A program made the translations under genes and the position numbers. Below are positions 47,074 to 59,270 of a DNA stretch of 64,000 nucleotides, piece by piece; position 1 is the stretch's first letter, and each line of letters begins with the position of its first letter. The stretch is from the NCBI GenBank assembly GCA_036971475.1, contig JBAIZL010000010.1, positions 3,798,469 to 3,862,468 on the forward strand. The letters run 5' to 3'. Source of the stretch: Prosapia bicincta. Lineage: Eukaryota > Arthropoda > Insecta > Hemiptera > Cercopidae. Under the pieces are notes generated by a model. The model was not told the DNA's origin. It made no database searches and saw only the letters and a list, made by a program, of their open reading frames with translations.

Positions 47074-48480
47074 GTATGCCCCGTCAGGCCTCGGACACCA
47101 GTACTCGTGACCGGAGTCCTCTCAGGCCCAAACGAACGCCTCCTTCTTCACCAGAAATAGCAAGGGCGAAGAAATCAATGTCATTACCACACAAGGCCTC
47201 GAGGCCAGTACAATTGGAGGACTCATCCTCCAAACTCATGCCAATCTTCAAAGCGAAGATCAAAACTACTGGTCCTGTCAAGGACCAACCCATACCTACC
47301 AGGCCAATAAGCATAGAGGCTCTACCATCTACTAGCGCTCAAAAACCGAGTGAAATCCTTGCTCAGCCTGGCCCTTAGCCATCTGCCTCCTCTGACGGCT
47401 TCACAACCGTCAAGAGACGACGAACCAAAACAAATTCATCGAGCAAAAGCTCAAATAATCCTGCCCCTGCAGAAGCCAAAAGGGATAGAATCCCGCCCAT
47501 ATTAGTAGAGGCACCATTCAACTGGCGAACTGTCGCCAAGGAGGTACATGAGGCCACTCATTGCAGCCTCAACATCACCTGCCGAGGCCGTTCCTTTCGA
47601 CTCCAGGCCAAAACGATTATTTCTTAATCCAGGCCAAAACGATTAATGCTTTCAGGGCAGTCCAAACCCTATTAGTTAAAAACAACATCCAGTTCTACAC
47701 TTTCACTTCTGTGGCGGAGAGGGAAGTGAAAGTGGTAATCAAAGGCATTCCCTACGACATCCCAACTTCGGACATCGAATCCAAACTCACTGCCAGGGGC
47801 CTGGAGCCCATATCTGTCATCAATGTTAAAAATAAAGAAAAGCAGCCTATTAACGTATTTCTCGTATCCCTCCGCCGCACGATTAACGTTCGTGAGGTGT
47901 ACAAAATAGATAACCTAATGTTCATCAGGGTAACCACAGAGAATTACTCATCAAGATCTGGAGCCACCCAGTACTACAGGTGTCAGAGATTCGGCCATTC
48001 ATCCTTGAGTTACCACCTGCAGACCCTCTGCCTTAAGTGCGCCGCGGACCACGATCGGACTGAATATCCAAAAACGCAAGAAACGCCTCCTAAGTGCCCG
48101 AACTATGGAGATGACCATCCGGCCAACTACCGGGAATGCTCTGCTTACGCAGAGTACTCCCAGAGGGCAAGTGGGCCCAGTCGCAGACCAGTGGCAAGGC
48201 AGGCGCTCCTCCTAAGCAAAAGCCAACTCTGGCCCCTGAAAGGCACGAAGCGGCTCCAGCTTATTCAAAGGAAGCTCAGCCCCCCGCAATACCAGAAGGA
48301 ACCATCAAGGTGTCCGTACCCTCTACAACTAAACCGAGCTAAGCAATAGCTCTAGCACCTCCAAAGACAACGACGAAGGTCACCCAGCCACCCCTAAAAA
48401 AAGGAAAAAAAGTAGAAACTCCAAAGCCACCAACTGTATCGGCTCAGGCCAGTACATCCCAACCTAAACAGCAATCCTAA
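47074..48480 (+). pseudogene. Jockey-type ORF1 (gag-like, zinc knuckles), frameshifted
   Basis: The first frame (MPRQASDTSTRDRSPLRPKR and on) is a Pro/Ser-rich start ending at 47378. The next frame, about 47600-48346, holds a conserved RNA-binding region (EVKVVIKGIPYDIPTSDIES; KNKEKQPINVFLVSLRR) followed by Cys/His knuckles, CQRFGHSSLSYH...CLKC and CPNYGDDHPANYREC. In Jockey-type LINEs this protein coats the RNA. The usual Gly and Cys positions are partly altered. A Pro/Lys/Ser-rich tail follows. Confidence 0.75.
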
Positions 48481-48658
48481 TTGCCCATCCACAAACCTGT
48501 AGATGCACAACCTCCGCCTACGAACACCTCCTCCTACATCAAAAAGACTGACCTTCTTGTATGGCTGCAAGGAATCCTAACATCAGTCACTCAAACTGAT
48601 GACCTAAAAACAATAAAGATAAACGTCATATCATCACTAATAAGCCTTCTAGACCAAC

Positions 48659-51242
48659 ATGACTAGAACGCTACAGATAATGGCATGGAATACCAATGGA
48701 GTAGCCGCCAAAAAAGCGGAGCTCTGACAATTCCTTCACTCTCACGACATCGATATCGCACTGATATCTGAAACACTCCTGAAAGCCTCCATGAGCTTCA
48801 ATATCCCATGCTACAACACCTACCACACGGATCGCCTGTGCCCATCGAGCCACCCGTCTGGAGGAACTGCGGTGCTGGTTCACAGAAGGATAGCACACCA
48901 GGCTGTACCTAATCGCCCCAACACCACTATTGAACACATCGGTGTTCAGGTGCACTACGAAGGCATTAACCTACTCATATTCTCCACTTATCTACAACCT
49001 ATCCAACTCAGGTGCAAGGCTATCCAACTCAGACCTAGACTTTCTACTCAGCACATTCTTGTGGGCGATCTCAATTCCAAACATCCTGTGTGGAACTCTA
49101 ACATCTCCAATCGACACAGCAATGTTCTCCACACTTATCTGGCCATCAGGCCCAACCTCAAAGTACTAGGACCAGCTGAGCCCACATATTATCCATACAA
49201 TCATAGGCACAGGCCTGACGTCCTCGACATTGCCGTGCTTAAAAATGTCATCCTCAGACACTCACTCATCAACACAGATGAACTAAGCTCTGACCACAAC
49301 CCAATCCTTCTGACAATTGGCGACCCCCTGACTAATCGCCTCCCCCCAGCCAAGACGTCAACAAGAACCAACTGGAGACGCTACAATGAGTGCCTTCTAC
49401 GAATATCTCCGGACTATGGCAACCTGATTGACAACAGAGAGGATGTCGATCATGAGGCCGACAGAATACAGGCAGCCCTCTTACAGGCAGCCCTCTTACA
49501 TGCAGCCAAGGTCAGCTCCCACACCACTGTACGCCGTGGTACAAAGACTGGGCTTCAACTCATATTCAAGTATAGCTGGCGAAGAAACGCCGACTGCGCC
49601 AAACATGGCAATTCGCCGCGCGCCCTCAGTTAAGAGGGAACTAAATGCCCAGACTCAACTAGTCAAGATCTTACTAGAATCACATGCAGAGGAGGAAAGG
49701 TTCAAATTCCTATCCTCCGTAAACACAGAGAATGGTTCTCTGTGGAAATTAAATCGCCAGCTCTTAGCTACAAAATCGCCACGCAACCCACTCCTTGGCC
49801 AGCAGGGTCTGGCTAACTCCTCGGAGGATAAGGCCGAAACGTTTGCTGATTCCTTAGAAGACCAGTTCACACCAAATGCACACATCTACGACACCGAACA
49901 TGTTGAACATGTAAGGGACTACCTCGAAACTTATCAAAACGGTCCACTCGGCAGACCACCAGACCTGATCACCAGTGATCAGGTGACGCAAACCATATCA
50001 AACCTCAACCCCCGCAGAGCCCCTGGATTGGATGGTATATCCAACCACACACTCAAGATGTCCCTCTCCCCATGCTGAAGTCTATCACTAACCTCTTTAA
50101 CGGAATCATGCCAACACGTCACTACCCTACTTCATGGAAGGGAGCAGAAGTAGTCCTGTTCCTTAAACCCAGAAAAAGCGCTTTTCTTCCCCAAAACTAC
50201 AGGCCTATATCACTCCTACCCAACCTCTCAAAGGTCTTTGAGAGGCTACTCAACGATAGGCTGCTTCAGTACTCAGCCCCTACTATACGCAGTGAGCAAT
50301 ACGGCTTCCGCAGTGGCCATTCCACAACCCTGCAATTGACCAACGTGGTTAACTCCCTTGCAGATGGCTTCAACACCAAAAGTCACAACATCGCTGTATT
50401 CCTGGATATCAGCAAAGCGTTTGACAGGGTATGGCGCAAGGGCCTCCAGTACAAACTGGCAAACAGTCCTGTACCTCCATGATATGTACACCTCATTCAT
50501 TCGTACCTCGACAACAGGTGGTTCCAGGCATCTGTTGAAGGTACTCTTTCCACGCGACGTCCGATCGAGGCTGGAGTGCCTCAAGGCTCAGTTCTGGGGC
50601 CGTTATTGTATCTTGTATACACCAATGACTTCCCCCTATTACCATCTGTCCGACTGCGACTCTTCGCTGATGACTCCATGTTTCAGTATCGCACTCTTAA
50701 TATTAATTTTGGAGTTTGATACATGCAGAGACAACTAGACCTTCTCCAACCGTACTTCATACTTCGTAGAATCGTAGTCAACACGGACAAAACCAAAGCC
50801 GTTTGTTTTAGTAACAAACAAGCTTGTCCAGTCGCAACACTCTTTCTCAACAACAGTCCCATAGCACGGAAAACCACAGTACAGTATCTAGGGGTGACGC
50901 TTGACAACAAGCTCACCTTTCAGCCCCATCTCCGACGTGCCATCGAAAAGGCTATTGGCGCCCGTCAAAAGCTTTTCCCTGTCATCCGCCCCTATCCCAA
51001 TGTCTGTCAGGCTGATGGTGTACAACACGTACATCAGACCCATCATCACCTATGCAGCCCCCGCTTGGTACTCCCTTCTGAACGATGCATCAAAGAGGAA
51101 GCTGCACGCTTTCCAAAACGTCACGCTCAGACTAATCACTAACTCCCCGTGGTATGTGAAAAACACGGTAATATCCGCGGGACTTAACGTCCCATCCCTA
51201 GATGATTTCATTATACAACTGACTACGTCACTTAGAGATTGA
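48659..51242 (+). pseudogene. Jockey-type ORF2: endonuclease and reverse transcriptase, interrupted
   Basis: ORF2 starts at atg 48659 (MTRTLQIMAWNTNGVAAKKA). The endonuclease continues with DIALISETLL, then ILVGDLNSKHPVWNS and LSSDHNPIL (Asp/His of the SDH motif). The RT has LNPRRAPGLDGISNHTLK, PQNYRPISLLPNLSKVFE, AVFLDISKAFDRVW (first catalytic Asp), GVPQGSVLGPLLY and LFADDS (YADD-type motif near 50657-50674), then VQYLGVTLDNKLTF. Stops occur early (48727) and at several later points, and three frames are used. A 12-base direct duplication (caggcagccctcttaca) lies at 49480. Confidence 0.85.
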
Positions 51243-51639
51243 GCAGAACGCTCCTCCAATAGTCGGCAATAGTCACAGATCCGGCACCGCTTCCGACGCG
51301 CAGGAATCAACCCCTGTGCCTCGTCTACGAGCCCCCATGAAGGTCGAAAATCTAAAATCCACACCTCAATCCAAGCCTAAACAAATCAGTCCAATCAACA
51401 GCAAAGCAAATCATACAAAGCTCAAATCACCAAACAACCACGTACAAAAATTTACAAGTAAATGACCTCACGAATACCTATAAAGCAATCAGCCAATCAA
51501 AATTCTCAGAAAAACCACTATAAAGTCAACACAATACTAATCACACTGCTGTAAATGAGATTTCAGAGACGGCACATCACAGGTGCTAAACACGACACCT
51601 CCGCCAAACAAACCAAGGCTCGGTAGCAACACTTTCCAG

Positions 51640-52485
51640 GACTTAGTTATATTTACCACTAATATTTTGTAATGTTACAACGGGCAGAATCTAATAGGCT
51701 ATCCTATCAATCAGACATGGAACCATGTCTCATGGAATTTTCTGTATAATTAATGTAATTCAATTTAAATCTTGCATCTTTTCATTATAAAGGCATGACA
51801 CCAATAATATCTTGAAATAAAATAATAAAATTTTCAGTGTTATTAGATTGTTCTCCAAATATTATCCATGAGTACATATTTTAAAAATATGTTGCTTGAC
51901 AAAAAGCATATTTTTTCAATATCATTATGAACAATTTTAAAACCCAATTGGTCACATTAGGAACTTAAAACAATGTCATGTAAGTGAAAAGTCCAAATTA
52001 TCAGTCTTTCAAAGTTAATCTATTTAACATTTATGTTTATTCTCTATGATTATCAATTTTTTGTTAATTAAAATTAAATAGAATATTTTCAATAAATCTA
52101 AATGGTATTATCTGAATAGTATCATTGATAAAAGATAAAAAAAATTAATGTTATATTTTAAACTTATCTATTTTAATGTACTGTTTACATTGATAAGCTG
52201 GTTTGATATATATAAAATATCTGAATAGGTTAATTAATTTTTATCTGCTGAAATTTTATTAAATTAAGAAGGAAATATTTTAAAGTTCATTATTTTGTTT
52301 TTGGTTTTTTTTAAAAAAAAGCAAAAACTATTGAAAATATGGCTAAAAGGAATTTTAAAACCCACACTTTAAATCATTCATTAAAAAATGTAAGACAAAA
52401 TATATGGAAATGATATGACTAATGTGAAAAATCAATAGATAGTATTTTAGGCACAAAGTAAAAAGTTAATATTGTCTTTCCTTAC
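51640..52485. other. AT-rich stretch, probably CP2-type gene intron
   Basis: No element seen. The short last coding exon of the minus-strand CP2-type gene should lie somewhere below 52486, but I could not recognise it here or farther left. Confidence 0.5.
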
Positions 52486-52715
52486 CTTCCATTGTTTCTA
52501 CTCTATACGCTGCTCCGTCCTTTATATTTAACACCAATTCATCACTAACAAGAACAAGTATTCCTTGTGGCCCCAACAGATACACCTTGTATATTGCAAC
52601 AGAACTAATGTCCAACAATACAGCTATCTTTGTCGTCATTTCTTTACTCGACAAACTAGCTAAATAGATTGCGTGATAGACAGTAGGTGATGACTTTACA
52701 CACATATATATTGTC
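52486..52715 (-). CDS. gem: CP2/LSF-type transcription factor, C-terminal oligomerisation exon
   Basis: On the minus strand the exon opens after ggtctggtttcag, its first G completing a Lys codon from the SAM exon, and closes before gtaagg after ...ETMEG's first base. It encodes TIYMCVKSSPTVYHAIYLAS, then MTTKIAVLLDISSVAIYKVY and GPQGILVLVSDELVLNIKDG. The pattern (YHAIYL...LxxKxAxxxxIxxxxIxxVxxxGPxGIxxxVSD) is the C-terminal ubiquitin-like oligomerisation region of TFCP2/UBP1, Drosophila gemini, rather than of grainyhead. These proteins bind DNA as dimers or tetramers in the nucleus. Relatives end about ten residues later, so a tiny last exon is expected farther left. Gene symbol by homology only. 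Confidence 0.88.
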
Positions 52716-53744
52716 CTGAAACCAGACCAGTAAAACTTTTTAATAAATGAGATTTGTTTTTATTCAACAAACATGCTTCTATTCAAGAACTACTCTCAAA
52801 ATGACATTTTTGTCTTATTTTTAAATTCTTATTTTTATTCAAACTTCTCTACACTACAGTTGAACTAAGAATGCATCATATCTACACGAGCCCAAATTTA
52901 GACTCCTTCATACAGCAGTGTTATGTCACCAAGCAATCCTCTCTGCTCACAACAAACTATTGCTCCAATAGGCAATGAAATCGGTTCACTACTTATATAG
53001 TGTTAGAAATTTTGCAATCCTTATAGTTTTTTACACTTTCTTGAGAGTACACAAATGTTGGTCACTCAAAACCAAAAATATATTACGCATGACATGACAC
53101 TAAGAATAAACTATAAAATGTTCATTCCGATTCTGATTATTAAAATATTCTAGAATATTTCTTGAATCCTAGCAATAATTACCAATCACTTATAACTAGC
53201 GCTCCTTATCTTTAATACGTGAACAGGATCTGCTTTATTAGTGATAATTATTCTGCCAAATAAGATTTAAACCTTACTAAAAATACAAATTCATGTAATA
53301 TTTATTTTGAAAACATTTTTGAGTTTATTGTTTTAAAAGCTGAGAGAACAAATTTATGCTAATTACCAAAAAATTCATCAAACTACGCCATTTAGTTAGT
53401 TTATTAACACCATGTCACACTTAAAATAGCATTTCAGAAAACATTTTGTACTAACAAAAATATGTTAAAAACTTACATAGAAACATAACATTTTTAAGTC
53501 TTAAAATTTTCAGTTTTCTAAATATATAATGTCCAAAATATTCCAAGACGTCTAACTGCGCAGCAGTCTGAGATAAGGTGGTGTTTTGTACTTTATTCTG
53601 TTTAACTACTTCAAAATGAGACAAACATAAACAGATTTTACCCCCAAATAACCACAAACTCTCATTACGGACGTACCATCGCCAGAGACAAATGGAGAAT
53701 ACAATGTATGAAACATACAACAGCCTCCATGTTGAGCTCAAAGG

Positions 53745-53895
53745 CTGCTGAGCATGTTGCCTTTGAGCATGGTCATCCTCAAGCCTATGGATTGTATCAC
53801 ATGATGCAATGAGAGCAGCTCAAAGCGAGCAACATCGGTATTGATCTTCTCAGCAAGAACCACGACATTCAAACCGAGCTGCTGCCCACTGTTAT
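53745..53895 (-). other. Unassigned protein-like open stretch
   Basis: After a possible acceptor (ttagataataacag) the minus strand is open for about 48 codons, reading GQQLGLNVVVLAEKINTDVA then RFELLSLHHVIQSIGLRMTM, before tga. Base composition is much less AT-rich than around it. It could be a missed alternative exon of the CP2-type gene or a transposon remnant. I do not recognise the sequence. Confidence 0.25.
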
Positions 53896-54069
53896 TATCT
53901 AACTCTATAGGTTTTGCTTATTGAAAACATTACAGGATAATCTATCGTAGCAGTGAATGTCATAATAGCTAAAATAATTGCTAGTATCCAGTAACAATTA
54001 GCCGTGAGTAGAAATTAAAAAATATATTTGATATAATTTCTAAGAATTGTTGTGAAGAATCCAATTCTA

Positions 54070-54552
54070 TGAGGCGTGTTTTTAAAAGGCCGTTTGAAAA
54101 TTTTAAAAAACAAAAGGAAATTTGCAAAAACTAATTTTATTTTCGGAATCTACATACTTTTATCTAATTTTCTACATAGTTTCCAAATTTTTGTAAACAC
54201 TTATCATATCGCACAACTAAATTTTGGAAACCTTTATAAAAACTTTCCGCCTGCTGTGATAACCAAGAATTCACGGCCGTTTTCAATGTGTCGTCATCGT
54301 CATAACGGCTGCCGCCCAAGTGATGTTTCAACAAAAACCATATCACCGAACAAACTTCACAAGGGGCGGGCGATTCGATAAACTTGAACATTTTGCAAGC
54401 ACAGAACACAATGCACAGATGAACTACACAGCTGTAACTGAGCGTAGTTGTTGCCAAGGCATGCCGGGACACGACGCAAGAGCTCGTTGCGGCGTGCACG
54501 CGAACTATGAGGGAATATAAACAAACGGCCCTTAGTTTAAAAATACCCCTCG
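54070..54552 (-). mobile_element. Internally deleted mariner element
   Basis: The ends are inverted repeats of about 30 bases (tgaggcgtgtttttaaa...ggccgtttg at the left, the inverse of cgaggggtatttttaaa...gggccgtttg at the right), with TA on the left. A minus-strand frame (54499-54164) fuses the first residues of a mariner transposase, FIESPAPCEVCSVIWFL, directly to its C-terminus, HLGGSRYDDDDTLKTAVNSW and LVVRYDKCLQKFGNYVEN. The whole DDE core is gone, so the copy is non-autonomous, mobilisable at best in trans. Confidence 0.85.
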
Positions 54553-54670
54553 ACTTTGCAAACCAATGCAGTATTATTACATGAGTAATATTATTAAACT
54601 ATTACAGTTAAAAACCATCACTTTAGTTCAAACCAGTCGACCATAATAAACAAAAAATTGAACTTCTTAC

Positions 54671-54873
54671 TTAACCCTCCTGTGAAGTGCATTAAATAGT
54701 CGAATTCCATCAGCCAATCCGCAAATCTGAATGAGGTCATCACGAGACAAGCGCAGTAAGTCGGCAGTAGAATAATTAGAGAATGTATGTAAATGAGATG
54801 AAAATCTGTGATTTTGAAGCCATAATGATATCTGCTGTTCAGTAGCATCGACAGGTAATGATGTGTTGTACGT
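54671..54873 (-). CDS. gem: CP2/LSF-type transcription factor, SAM-like domain exon
   Basis: On the minus strand it opens in phase 0 after tgctctcag and closes before gtaaga with two leftover bases (AA). It encodes TYNTSLPVDATEQQISLWLQ, NHRFSSHLHTFSNYSTADLL and LIQICGLADGIRLFNALHRR. RFSSxxxxFxNxSxxDLLxLxRDDxIQICGxADGIRLFNAL is the SAM-like domain of TFCP2/UBP1. An alternative donor, gttaag six bases earlier, would break the frame with the next exon, so the gtaaga site is chosen. The following exon continues with TIYMC just as relatives read LTIYVC. Confidence 0.92.
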
Positions 54874-57710
54874 CTGAGAGCAAAAAATTATAATAAATGA
54901 AAAATTTAGGACATTTAAAAAAAAATAATAAATGAAACAAAGAACTATGACAAATTACAGATATTATTTTTTAAACTCCTTTTTTAGTAATAAATTATGA
55001 TTAGTATTTTACATTACACAGTAAAAATATGCTTCAACTATTAAGTAACAGAAATGAAGTTATTTGCAAATCGTCTTATTGAAAAAATCAGGTATTCTGT
55101 TATTTGAACAAATAAAAATGATGTTTTTAAACTATTTTAAGTTATTGCACATCATACAGAAACTCATTTCTTAACAAGGCTGTAAAATTCACTCTCTGCT
55201 GAAGTTCCGTGCTTTCGTAAGTACCACAAGTGAAAAACAAATCTTATTTTTCATATGTTATTTTGTGTTATTTTAAATGAGGGTTGAAACCGTCAAATTA
55301 AAAAGGGGATTTAGAAAAGGAGATTAGGCAAAATTAATGAATATTACCACAAATTAAACAAAATAAGACTATGCCAGGTTGCAAATAGACAATATAACAA
55401 AATTATAAAAAGCCAAATTTAAATTTAACACATTAAAATTGTTTAGATTTTTGAAATTTGTGGAAATAGCCTAGACTTGTAAACACAGGTCAAATAGATA
55501 GCCTCACTCTAGAGGGACAAACAATTGAACAAATAATAGCCTCTCAACAGGTTTCAAAATAAATAAAGTCATATGAAATATATTCATTAGTATAAAGACA
55601 AAGCTTCATAGAAAGAAGCTTGTTAAACAGGCCTACAGCAGTACTAGTAGAGAATTACAAAAATTAGAAAATGGGATTAGGTAAATCATGACACATAAAA
55701 TTGTGAAAACTATCAGAAAATATTTGAAAATTAAATAAATACTTCTTATAAAATTGCCCGCTGTTGTAAGAGTCCAGAAAACAGAATTGAGGAAAAATTA
55801 ATGAGAATGGGGTTTGAGATTATGAATAAACAAACTTGCTACTATGACAACTCTACTAAGACAACACTAATTAGACGAAATGGAAAAAACGGGGATAACA
55901 ACAGATTTCACAGGAACCAAGGCATTTTACAGTCCCTAAGAGTCTAGTGGGAACCAACTGTCTGAAATAGTGAAACACTTTTATTAATTACTCTAGAATT
56001 AATGTTTAGTATGGAGTGAGGAAAGACCTTTAGTGCAAGAAGTGACCTGGAAAACTATTAAAAAAATATTTAGGCTATATGCCCAAGTATCAACAACAAA
56101 CAATCCCAATAATGTAACATCGAATCAAGAACTTCTAAATAGCTAAACTGAAAAACACCATAAAGTATGTGATTTAATAAAAATGAGTCAAAATTCTAAA
56201 TTATCGAACTTTATTAACATCTTCAGAATGAAAATTCACTAAAAGAAGAAAGAAGACAAGTTTACCAAATCCAGTATCAAGGAAATACAGGCTTCAAAAA
56301 AGTGTACATCGCCAAATGACAACTTTTAAATGTTGGCTAGTTCTTATAAACTTTAACCTTTTATAATTTTCAACTTTATTTTGAACACCATTAATTAAAA
56401 CTCAAAACTTTAATAATATACACTTCTTCATTTTTAAAATTGGCTTCTCATACAATTGTGTGCCTGTCATGAAAAGTTAAGTAATTATTTCACAATGTAA
56501 ATTAAAATATGGCTTTATTAAATAAATAAATCATGTAAAACCAGTGAGCACAGAAATATTAGAAGGGACGTGGGTTTTCTCTTATATTAATTATATTATA
56601 TTAAATTAGTGGTGCCAGATACCTGACAGATTTGCCCACTAGAGTCCCAAAGCTATTATCATATTTCCATCTACTTGTAACTGATCTGACAAGGGACATG
56701 TCTGTGTACTCATATGAAAACTTATATGTTAACAATAATGTCAACTATAATATTCAATGACAAAATTGTTATTCTTTTATAAACTTTACGTGTGTGTGTG
56801 TGTGTGTGTCTGTGTGTGTTAAAAAAAGTTTGAGTTATAAGCTTCCACATGATTGAGTAACAAATTTTAAATTTACCATCTTTCAATATTTATACTTGAG
56901 GTTTAAAATACATTAAAATTTTTATTAATATTTTTGTTATAACAATGAAATAATAGCCTTTAACATTAAAACAGAACTTCTCCAATATAATCTCTAACTT
57001 ATGTTTATACAAAATGTATTGAGTGACGCAAAAAAAATATTTTAGCTATAAATAAATAGTAAGTATTTTTTTGGATTTCAGTAAGTGGTAATTCCAAGAA
57101 ATATTAAAGGAATGATAGGTGAAATCAGTATGTGATTAGTGTGAATGACAGATATAAATGGGCAAGTTAGCTTGCAACTGGTACAAACTGGATTATCTTT
57201 GTTTGTTATCTTGCAGCTAATTTTATCTCAAAACATCTACATTATGGAATGTTTTCCTTTAAATTTTATGTAACTACAATACCATTAATTAGACTTTATC
57301 AACTTATAGGAAAAATGAATATGCTTTTTTTTAATTCTCTTATTATTTATTTTAAAAGAAATTTAGCTTGTGGTGAGATGTTTTTTATCAAACACTAAAT
57401 AAAATATTGAAATGTGTTTTTATCAAATTTAAGTAATTAATAACATTTTAATTTTAAACATGTAACACAATCTTTTTTATATTCTAAATTATGTTGTGCT
57501 TAAATTATATTTCAGACCCAAAAACAAATTAAATTTTTCTAGTTTATTACATGTTTTAAGAGGAAGGTATATATTCATACCCTATTATATATATGATGAT
57601 GTTGGTACTGTTTGCCAACGAAAAACTTTGGATATAAAATAATAAATATTCTTGTATTTGAATAACCTATGTTGTTTTAAATTATTAAACAAGAAAACGT
57701 ATTTTTTATT

Positions 57711-57711
<1 letters not shown>

Positions 57712-57790
<79 letters not shown>
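57712..57790 (+). repeat. (TA)n(TG)n(TA)n microsatellite
   Basis: TA units flank a short TG run, ending at ctaggggctgg. Confidence 0.95.
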
Positions 57791-57791
<1 letters not shown>

Positions 57792-58044
57792 TAGGGGCTG
57801 GTAGGGACAAATGAATTGATATTCATATTGAAATAAATTTTAAACTTTTGTATAGTAATTTAATTTTTAAATACAAATTAATTTAATATTATTGAAATTT
57901 TACATAACAAAATTTTCTCATAAACTATATTTTTTGAGAATGAGTTTTCACTTTGATTTTTTTGACCAGTAGTGTTATCAATATATATCTTTTTTTTACA
58001 ACATAAAGTTGATCATGTCTAAAAACAGGTTTGGTCTATTGAAT

Positions 58045-58235
58045 CCTCACTTATAATTGCTTGATGTAATCACCTTGAATTCACTGATTAAACTATAATT
58101 AAAAAGTACTTAATAAGTGAATATGTAGGCTTACTTGTTGTCGCGTTTCAAAACATTCGTTCCGTTTACGAAGCTAACCCTCTACAACTTAACATATTCA
58201 CTTAGTTAAGTACTTTTTAATTATAGCCTTACATA
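58045..58235. mobile_element. Fold-back MITE family 'TGAATTCACT', copy 6
   Basis: The left arm (ttgaattcactgattaaact, ataattaaaaagtacttaat, aagtgaatatg) is mirrored by catattcacttagttaagta and ctttttaattatag on the right. The centre has cttacttg, gcgtttcaaaac and cgttccgtttacgaagctaa. Confidence 0.7.
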
Positions 58236-58440
58236 TAGTTATTGAAAATGTAAGTCTTGAAGGAAATTGGTTTATTTCATTTGAAATTGAATGTTAGGAT
58301 CTGTTTATATTAATTTAATTATTGGTAAAAATATGATGTTTTACCAAAATTTATTCAAAATTTACCATTCAAAAAATTTACCAAAGTTTATCCAAAATTT
58401 CATTACAGTCGGATGAAAGTTATAGTAATGAAGAAATGAC

Positions 58441-58442
<2 letters not shown>

Positions 58443-58516
<74 letters not shown>
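58443..58516 (+). repeat. (TA)n microsatellite
   Basis: About 37 TA units without interruption. Confidence 0.97.
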
Positions 58517-58521
<5 letters not shown>

Positions 58522-58640
58522 GATATTTTACGTTGTCCATTATTTTTCCGTTGCACTTACTTTAAGAAGTAGATATATTACTATTGTAAATACTTTTATC
58601 CACCACTACGTGCAATAATTTTACCTTGTTGTGATGAGGG
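58517..58640 (+). repeat. Half copy of the 59.3-kb palindrome repeat
   Basis: The sequence (cttgatattttacgttgtcc, tttttccgttgcacttac, ttatccaccactacgtgcaa, taattttaccttg, tgatgagg) matches 59228-59346 with several differences. The mirrored arm is missing. Like the complete palindrome, it is preceded by a TA array. Confidence 0.8.
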
Positions 58641-58824
58641 TTAGCAAGAATATCATAACATAAGTATAACAAAAATAATGGAATACAAAAATCAGAAACA
58701 TGCTAGGCAACTAATTTTGAATAAAGAACTACAATTAGTTCTTATCCTCTACAAGGCATTATATGTTACAATATAAAAACATCAATAAAATGTTACCAAC
58801 TTAACAATTAAATGTGATGAATAC

Positions 58825-58957
58825 CTGTAATGAATTATTGGTAAAATCTTGTTGAACATCTTGTCCATGTAAAAGCCTTAGTTGTCCAGCCTGAATTTCA
58901 GGTTCAATTAGAGGTTGTCCTTTAAGTGGGGAACTGTTCCTACTGCATAAACCACTT
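58825..58957 (-). CDS. gem: CP2/LSF-type transcription factor, linker exon
   Basis: On the minus strand, after gtttgattttag, one base completes a split codon and the exon then encodes SGLCSRNSSPLKGQPLIEPE, IQAGQLRLLHGQDVQQDFTN and NSLQ, closing in phase 0 before gtattc. This is the Ser/Pro/Gln-containing linker between the CP2 DNA-binding domain and the SAM-like domain. It is weakly conserved, and its assignment rests on splice sites, matching phase with the SAM exon, strand and position. Only one of its three frames is open. The DNA-binding domain exons must lie beyond 59000, probably beyond the window. Confidence 0.72.
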
Positions 58958-59270
58958 CTAAAATCAAACAGATCTAAGTTATCTAAAATAAGTTGTAAAC
59001 ATATTGTAAAATAAGATGAAAAATATCATTTCCAATAGTATTAATCTGAAACCTAATAAGCCGTTCAACAACAAAGACAGACAAACTAAATTGTTGAGCT
59101 AAGTTGGTGTGCCTAATTATTTAATAGTGTGTATATATGAAGTTGTTATTATTACTTGTAAATAATTTGTTCCACCACTTAATGGACAACGTGAAATATG
59201 ACGATATATATATATATATATATATTCTTGATATTTAACATTATCCATTGTTTTTCCGTTGCACTGACTT

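Larger units (their letters stand above)
47050..51640 (+). mobile_element. Jockey-type non-LTR retrotransposon (LINE), near full length, decayed
   Basis: An ORF1 with zinc-knuckle region (47074-48480) is followed by ORF2 with endonuclease (from 48659) and reverse transcriptase (to about 51240), and a 3' region to about 51640. There is no RNase H, as expected for Jockey elements. The element is far richer in G+C than its surroundings. Several stops and frameshifts interrupt both ORFs. It lies, on the opposite strand, downstream of the last visible exon of the CP2-type gene. Confidence 0.85.
52716..54670 (-). other. CP2-type gene intron, 2.0 kb
   Basis: Runs (minus strand) from gtaaga to gtttcag. 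It contains an internally deleted mariner element at 54070-54552 and an unassigned open stretch at 53745-53895. Confidence 0.8.
54874..58824 (-). other. CP2-type gene intron, 4.0 kb
   Basis: Contains a TG run at 56790-56819, a decayed half fold-back at about 57580-57650, TA/TG arrays at 57712-57790, a MITE copy at 58045-58235 and a TA array at 58443-58516 followed by a half copy of the palindrome repeat (58517-58640). The remainder, including 54880-56780, is AT-rich with nothing recognised. Confidence 0.75.

Noticed and set aside
47084..47557. Minus-strand frames opposite the Jockey-type ORF1
   Set aside because: Antisense shadows of a GC-rich coding region.
53451..53741. 96-codon minus-strand frame
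   Set aside because: AT-driven, hydrophobic, with no family resemblance or splice-site support.
54164..54499. 111-codon minus-strand gene
   Set aside because: It is a fusion of the two ends of a mariner transposase created by an internal deletion, not a host gene.
58362..58618. Ile/Tyr-repeat proteins
   Set aside because: Pure TA microsatellite translations.
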